Assembly: GCA_949987705.1 (NCBI GenBank) | Contig: OX465282.1 | Location: 127,182,310 to 127,246,309 of the forward strand | Length of the DNA stretch: 64,000 nt | Direction: 5' to 3' | DNA from: Thereva unica | Lineage: Eukaryota; Arthropoda; Insecta; Diptera; Therevidae | Shown: positions 59,031 through 64,000 of the stretch, in pieces | Numbering within the stretch: the first letter of the stretch is position 1 | Layout of the letters: each line of letters starts with the position of its first letter | Made by a program: the position numbers and the translations under genes | The notes under the pieces: generated by a model | The model's input: only the letters and a program-made list of their open reading frames with translations | The model's database searches: none | What the model was told of the DNA's origin: nothing

Positions 59031-59565
59031 AATCCAATATGGCGGCCCCACGAAATGGCGCAATATGAGTGGCACTATCTTCAGTTGAAAGTCGGTTCGG
59101 TAATTATCATGCTGCGAAACATCAATCAACCAAGATTTTGCAATGGCACCAGATTGTCTGTGAAAAAGCTTATGAACAATGTGATCGAAGCTACCATTAT
59201 CAAGGGAAAGTACCAAGGCGCAGATGTTTCGATTCCGATAATTTCTATACGATAAAAATAAATTGTCGACAGTACAAAGGGGCTTTCCCTAAGCCTCTAG
59301 TCTTCCAAATAAAAAAAAACAAAGATTACGAATGATTTGCCTTTTATATTTAGACGCCATCAATTTCCGATTCAACCCAGCAAGGCAAGTCAATGGAAAT
59401 TTATCAATTTAGAGTATTCGTGCTTCTCATACGGCCAACTTAATATTTCTTGCTCTCGCATTGGCAAACCATCAGATTTGTTAGTATACCTACGCAGAAG
59501 ACGGCAAAGCGAAAAAACATTCTTTATCGTAAGGTATGGCAATGAACATCAAAACATTTCAAGAA
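59030..59565 (+). pseudogene. Helitron PIF1-like helicase C-terminus, interrupted
   Basis: YLQLKVGSVIIMLRNINQPR, CNGTRLSVKKLMNNVIEATI and IKGKYQGADVSIPIIS (about 59,085-59,250) form the C-terminal domain of the helicase of Helitron Rep/Hel proteins. The reading is then broken by a retroposon tail (about 59,255-59,325). It resumes with TNDLPFIFRRHQFPIQPSKA and YSCFSYGQLNISCSRIGKPS then DLLVY (about 59,328-59,500). About a dozen residues of the conserved helicase motif between these blocks are missing or garbled. Frames shift at least once. It is non-functional and complementary in content to the N-terminal fragment at 10.9-11.5 kb, but the two are not adjacent. Confidence 0.85.
59255..59325 (+). 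mobile_element. SINE/LINE 3' tail inserted in the Helitron helicase
   Basis: AAATTGTCGACAGTACAAAG followed by GGGCTTTCCCTAAGCCTCTA, GTCTTCC and AAATAAAAAAAAA is nearly identical to the last 70 bp of the SINE at 13.83-14.30 kb. Only the tail is recognised, so this is a severely 5'-truncated insertion of the SINE or of the LINE sharing its tail. It separates two blocks of helicase coding sequence. Confidence 0.85.
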
Positions 59566-59771
59566 TTTAATTTATAATGCCAACAGAAATTTGAGTGATT
59601 CAATTTAGAAGAAACGATCCTAGAAAGTTAAATTGCCACAAGCGCCATTTCACCAATTTTATAGAAGAAGTAGAATCCTACACATCATTACTTATGGTGT
59701 GGAGTATTTATACGAAATTTGAAGAAAATCTGACTAAAGATAAAAAAATTCCCCATACAACCTATTCAACT

Positions 59772-60150
59772 CCATTTCACCCCATTAGGGGTGAATTTCG
59801 AAAAACCGCTTCATAGTGAATGTCCACGTTGTTATAAGGATGCATTGTCAAAATTTCAGCCCTTTAGATCCACCGGTTTGGGTCAACGCCATTTCACCCC
59901 TTTAGAGAATGAATTTGGAAAAAAATCGCTTCTTTAGTGGCTGTCTACGTCATTATAGGGATGCATTGTTAAAATTTCAGCCCTTTAGCTCCAGCGGTTT
60001 GCGCTGTGTGTTGCGTTTGGAGCTTATGTCCTTCTCCAAGGTCTAATGTATCTCTGTACCAAATTTCATCAAAATCGGTTCAGCGGTTTAGGCGTGAAAG
60101 CGTAACAGACAGACAGACAATTCTATTTTGGCATTTATAATATTAGTAAG
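59772..60150 (+). mobile_element. RTE-like 3' end with 117-bp tandem units
   Basis: Two degenerate 117-bp units start at 59,772 and 59,889; each contains CCATTTCACCCC and AAAATTTCAGCCCTTTAG. They are followed by ACCAAATTTCATCAAAATCG, GTTCAGCGGTTTAGGCGTGA, a CAGACAGACAGACA tract and the terminus TTTATAATATTAGTAAGGA. That ending is characteristic of RTE-type retroposon 3' ends in many insects. No coding part is attached. Confidence 0.65.
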
Positions 60151-60229
60151 GATTGTCCAACTACGATAATTATTTTATTTACTATTTGATTTTTTAAGTC
60201 AACAATACAAATATAACAGACGATCCCTA

Positions 60230-60365
60230 AATTGTATTTGTATTTTTATTTCGCCTAAAATCGTCTCTTAAAGATTATACAATCGCCGTCTTAACAGGAA
60301 AACTATATTGCATGTCTTTTGTCTTATACATATATTTTACCCTCCAACCCACGACCATAGAAATA
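60230..60365 (+). repeat. 130-bp direct repeat, copy 2
   Basis: Matches 56,700-56,835 in direct orientation (TTTCGCCTAAAATCGTCTCT, AAAGATTATACAATCG, AACAGGAAAACTATATTGCA) with a few substitutions and small indels. Confidence 0.85.
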
Positions 60366-63300
60366 CTAACATTACAGCACATACATATACATACATATTG
60401 TAGAAGAATAAAAGATAACCACTTCAAAATTGCGCTATAGCTAGCGAGAGTTACTCAAAAGGATAATGTTTGGCCTACCACATCTTTTCAATTATGTAAA
60501 TTGCGACGTATTTAAAGGATCCAGACGACTTTCTCTCTCTCCCTCTATTTAATATCAAGGACTAAGTAGCATTATATAAAATCTCTTTCGAGAGACATAT
60601 GGGCAACAATTTGTTAAGAACATCTTCTCAAGGAAGTATGAAGTTCAAGTTTGCACTTAAGTAATTGTATGTACTGTTATTGATTATTTTTTTCCTTTTA
60701 TGTATATATAAATATATTATATACGCATATACATATAAATATGAAGGAAAAAGGATATTTTTAGGATATTATATTATGGGCAAACATAGTCGCTAAGAGG
60801 CTTTTATATTGAGAGCTAATGAAATTTATTTATAAGTAATTTTCTATACACAGTATGCATGTATGTGTATATATGTATAAACAAGCAATAAAAGGAAGAG
60901 AATGATGTATTCATAAATATTTGATAAGATTCAATCTATAAATTATTTTGATGGATTTCTTTTATTATTGGTTATATTTTTAGGTTTAGTTTTCCTTATA
61001 TAAAAAGACTTGATATAATTTATGCTTACAAAAATGAAAACGAAGATGAATTTTGCATAACGCAATTTCGGTAAATTTTCTCTTAAATATTTATATAAAG
61101 GGGCTAGAAATTTACCAGCACGAAGGATTCAAATGAAGTGCTTAGTTGCAGTAATTCCATTAAAAATAAAATTTAATAATTATCACAAGTATTACACAAA
61201 AAAAATTAGCAACGTTCTTGTGCAGGGTTTGTTTAAAAGGGGAAGTGTTTGCATTTTAACGACGACGGTTCGAAAGATATCGAATTCAACTCCTCCTGTT
61301 TGCAGGACTACTTTCATCCCTCTAAACAATAATTTCTGTACTCACAATTGTTCATTAAGTGTCTCCTTTCTAAGTCCTAACCGCGCTTATTGCTGCTTGA
61401 CTTTGGTGATTGAATTGAAATATTAGCTCTAGGAAAAAGTTCGTGGCGTTTTTCCGATAGATGCAATCATGAAATAAATTGAAACCATCATCGCAACGAC
61501 AACACCACTAAATGCTAGTTTGACAGATGACAGTTCAACTGCTAATTTGAGTGTATAAACATCGTTGAATGAAATTAGTGGTAAGTAGTTAGCGTTCGAA
61601 AATGGAGAAAAATAACGAAAATTTGGCGTATAGTTTACACTTTACAAGTGTATCCATTTGTTTTTGTGAACAAAACATTTCTGTCCACTTTGCGAGTGGA
61701 GCAAATGAAGGTTATGCGTTTATGAGGGATTTTAAATGGTTCTATTGTTAGTATTTCCTTTAAATATCCATCCCGTAAAACGATGGTAGTAACATACCAA
61801 TTGCCAGCACATTCAAAACCCTCATTATTTTTGATGGATTAAATATTATATCCAATTGTAACCAGACATGGACAAAATTTTATTTGATTAGCAACTTGTA
61901 TTATTATTAAACAACAAAACCGAAAGAAAAAGATCCTACAATCTTGTGGACGCATTTCATACGCCATGTAGCCTTTCTAAAGCGGCCCACACACATTCAG
62001 TTCAACTGCGTAGTTTATCACATGTGACGTCACTATTTTCACTCAGCTCTCAGACCGAGCTTTTGGACCCTCTTTTATTCCGATAAACTGCGAAATTTAG
62101 ACAGTTTAGCGTTCAGTTCTATCAGTTCCGACCATTTGGCATAATTAAAAAAACTTACTCAAATCAAAAAAACTGATCCGACTTAGCAAAAATCCGTACA
62201 ATGAACTAGCGTTCCAGTTCAGTTTATCGTACAGTTTTTTAAACACAGTTCAACTGCGCAATTAAAACTGAGGGTGCTTAAGGACGGGCTTTTGTGTCGC
62301 CAAGCGTTAAATTCAACATTATTACTGCGACTAAGAATAATGATGGAGATGAGCTGTCGATCATGAAGAAAAAGTCTAGTAATTGCTTGGCTTACTTTAT
62401 CAAAGGCATAAAAGAAACATATCATCAGCGAAGGGTTTGGATTGGAGAGAATTAATAAAAAGTCTTTTATGAAGATAAGGGTGAGAGAAAGTGATGAAAT
62501 TGAGCCCTGGGGAGCTTCGGCCGTGATTTTGTGGGATTTGAATTCCAAGTTGGATTGTGTGCGGTTTAGATTCCAGTCACGATATTATTGGATCTTCTAT
62601 TACTACTTTCCGTCATCTAAAACATGCTATTAAATATGGAGTTTCATAAAAGAATGAAAAACAGCGAAAAAGAAGCCTACTTTCAAGCTCTATTGGCAAA
62701 AAGGGTGGCCGAAGAAGTGAAACAAGCAGTGGCTGAAACATTGAAACACTTTGATGCAAGGTTAGTCAGAAGCCAAAGTTAAGTCGGCTCAGTAGCCTAA
62801 CGATTAGATGACATGTGTGCAGCAAATTCCTCTCAATCGTACATTCGACCGTACTCGATGGAGACTTTATACTGGCAATTGAAGTTTTATAAAACCGGCT
62901 GAAATTTGTAATTCTAAACAAGGACTCCTCTAGAAACTGGTATGGTGAAGGCTTATTGCATTTCTAGGTTTAAACTTATTTTAAGTCTCGGAGCGCTTGC
63001 TTCCGTCTTAGTAATGATCTTGGCGCTACCGATTGGCATGTCTTTATCGTTCCAAGGAGACCTGTTATATTTCTGAGCAGCCTTTAAATCAAACAATAAG
63101 TTTTTGATTGAAAAACCCCGCATGATAGAGCCATCATTCTTCCCCGACTAGCGATTTCGGTTCAACATTAGAAATCCGGAAGCGATTTATTAATTAAATA
63201 TTTTATTAAACTTATCTCACCTAGCTACGTTCAGTCATATCCATCATCTCTAATAAAGTTCAAATTACCTGCAAAAAAAGGATTCTGGTTAATAATCAAA

Positions 63301-64000
63301 ATTTAATGAATGAAAAATGCTTAAAAATTACAAATATTTTTGCAGTAAGTTTTGTTATTAAAAAATGTCTGAACAGCATTCATAATTTCTACAAAGGAAC
63401 AATGCGGCAAATGATGAAAGAAGCTGGGGCAAGCTTTGTGCCTTAACCTTGTTCTGGATGTAATAAGACAAACTGTCGTAACAACCTCTTACAACTTAAA
63501 ATAACTAAAAAAACATGAGGGACAATTCATTCTAAAGTTTTATCAACAAGAAGAAAAAGAATTTTTTTAACGAGTTTATCTGAATTTTAGCAAACTTCTG
63601 CGTTGTTCTCGTCTTCCTCTTGCTACAGAAACCAGTTTCCAAACATGAAGCACAATTAAGAATGAATCTACAGTGGAGTATTTCTCATGTACTTTCTTAA
63701 CTTCTCTTTAAAAAGGAAGAAGTCTTTTTCATCATCATCATCATTGGTGAAACAACCATAAGCAATGTAATAACGTTCCACTAAAATTTCTCTAGTAACA
63801 ACAACCAAGGTAAAATATGCCAGTCAAAACTCTTCTCCCGTTTATTAGTAGTTGAATTAAAGAAATTTTTTTAATCTAATAAAAACTTCATTTATATTTT
63901 TTCTCGCTCTTGTTCCATTTATAGAAATTCAGCAGCTCTTAACTCATTATTAACAAGGTCCTTTGAGGCTTAAAATCGTCCTTTACAAGTAATACCAAGA
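60366..64000. other. AT-rich noncoding region at the right edge
   Basis: Contains TATA/ATACAT-type microsatellite patches near 60.4 and 60.7 kb and a probable MITE fragment at 61.98-62.28 kb. Open frames of up to 109 codons (62,548-62,219 minus) have no recognised domain. No gene is called up to the window end. Confidence 0.45.
61981..62275. mobile_element. Probable truncated MITE
   Basis: Starts GCGGCCCACACACATTCAGT then TCAACTGCG, a terminus style common in PIF/Harbinger-like MITEs. Several variants of CAGTTCAACTGCG and CAGTTTATCG recur inside up to about 62,265. The expected inverted right end is missing, so the element is truncated or rearranged and its limits are approximate. Confidence 0.5.

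Noticed and set aside
56700..60365. The 130-bp direct repeats as LTRs of a retrotransposon
   Set aside because: They lack TG...CA ends, a primer-binding site and a polypurine tract. The interior contains unrelated transposons, not gag-pol.
62780..62850. tRNA-like sequence GGCTCAGTAGCCTAACGATT
   Set aside because: No proper B box and no cloverleaf; the similarity is limited to a D-arm-like phrase.

Overview
This is a 64-kb stretch of a repeat-rich, AT-rich eukaryotic nuclear genome, most probably an insect. It carries decayed LINEs, two Helitron helicase remnants, short inverted-repeat elements (MITEs) with TA or 3-bp target duplications, a tRNA-headed SINE and one BEL/Pao-like fragment. A fly is a reasonable guess, but no host gene is present to confirm it. 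I find no intact host protein-coding gene, rRNA gene or functional tRNA gene. The window reads as an intergenic region or a very long intron. Nearly all longer open frames are transposon relics or low-complexity artefacts.

Layout. 1-4.3 kb: AT-rich noncoding DNA. 4.3-8.1 kb: a CAAGAC-type repeat, a LINE split by a 252-bp mariner-type MITE, a 153-bp MITE, and a jockey/CR1-group LINE. 8.1-10.9 kb: unique noncoding DNA. 10.9-14.6 kb: a minus-strand Helitron helicase fragment, a 396-bp MITE, a 225-bp inverted-repeat element, a minus-strand SINE, and an RNase H-bearing LINE interrupted by a plus-strand SINE. 16.4-19.1 kb: two LINE fragments in opposite orientation followed by serial copies of one LINE 3' end. 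19.3-20.8 kb: a 1.44-kb foldback element flanked by TA. 20.8-29.9 kb: noncoding. 29.9-31.9 kb: a hAT-like non-autonomous element with a second MITE inside it, then LINE modules. 34.4-39.2 kb: R1/LOA-like LINE pieces around a GC-richer island at 36.8-37.7 kb. 40.2-44.0 kb: a striking three-copy array of 1.27-1.29-kb units made mostly of an A-rich 9-mer. 46.4-48.8 kb: two LINE fragments. 51.1-53.5 kb: a BEL/Pao integrase scrap and a degraded LINE. 56.7-60.4 kb: a MITE, a Helitron helicase C-terminus broken by a LINE/SINE tail, and an RTE-like 3' end, bracketed by 130-bp direct repeats. 60.4-64 kb: AT-rich noncoding DNA.

The main biological story is a nested transposon record. The SINE has pol III A and B boxes and a 3' tail matching the tails of nearby LINE copies, which suggests that LINE mobilised it. 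Removing the 13.8-kb SINE joins the host LINE frame precisely. MITEs sit in LINE and hAT bodies, which gives relative insertion ages. The most unusual structure is the 40-44 kb higher-order tandem array. Family names rest on motifs recognised by eye; no database search was possible.
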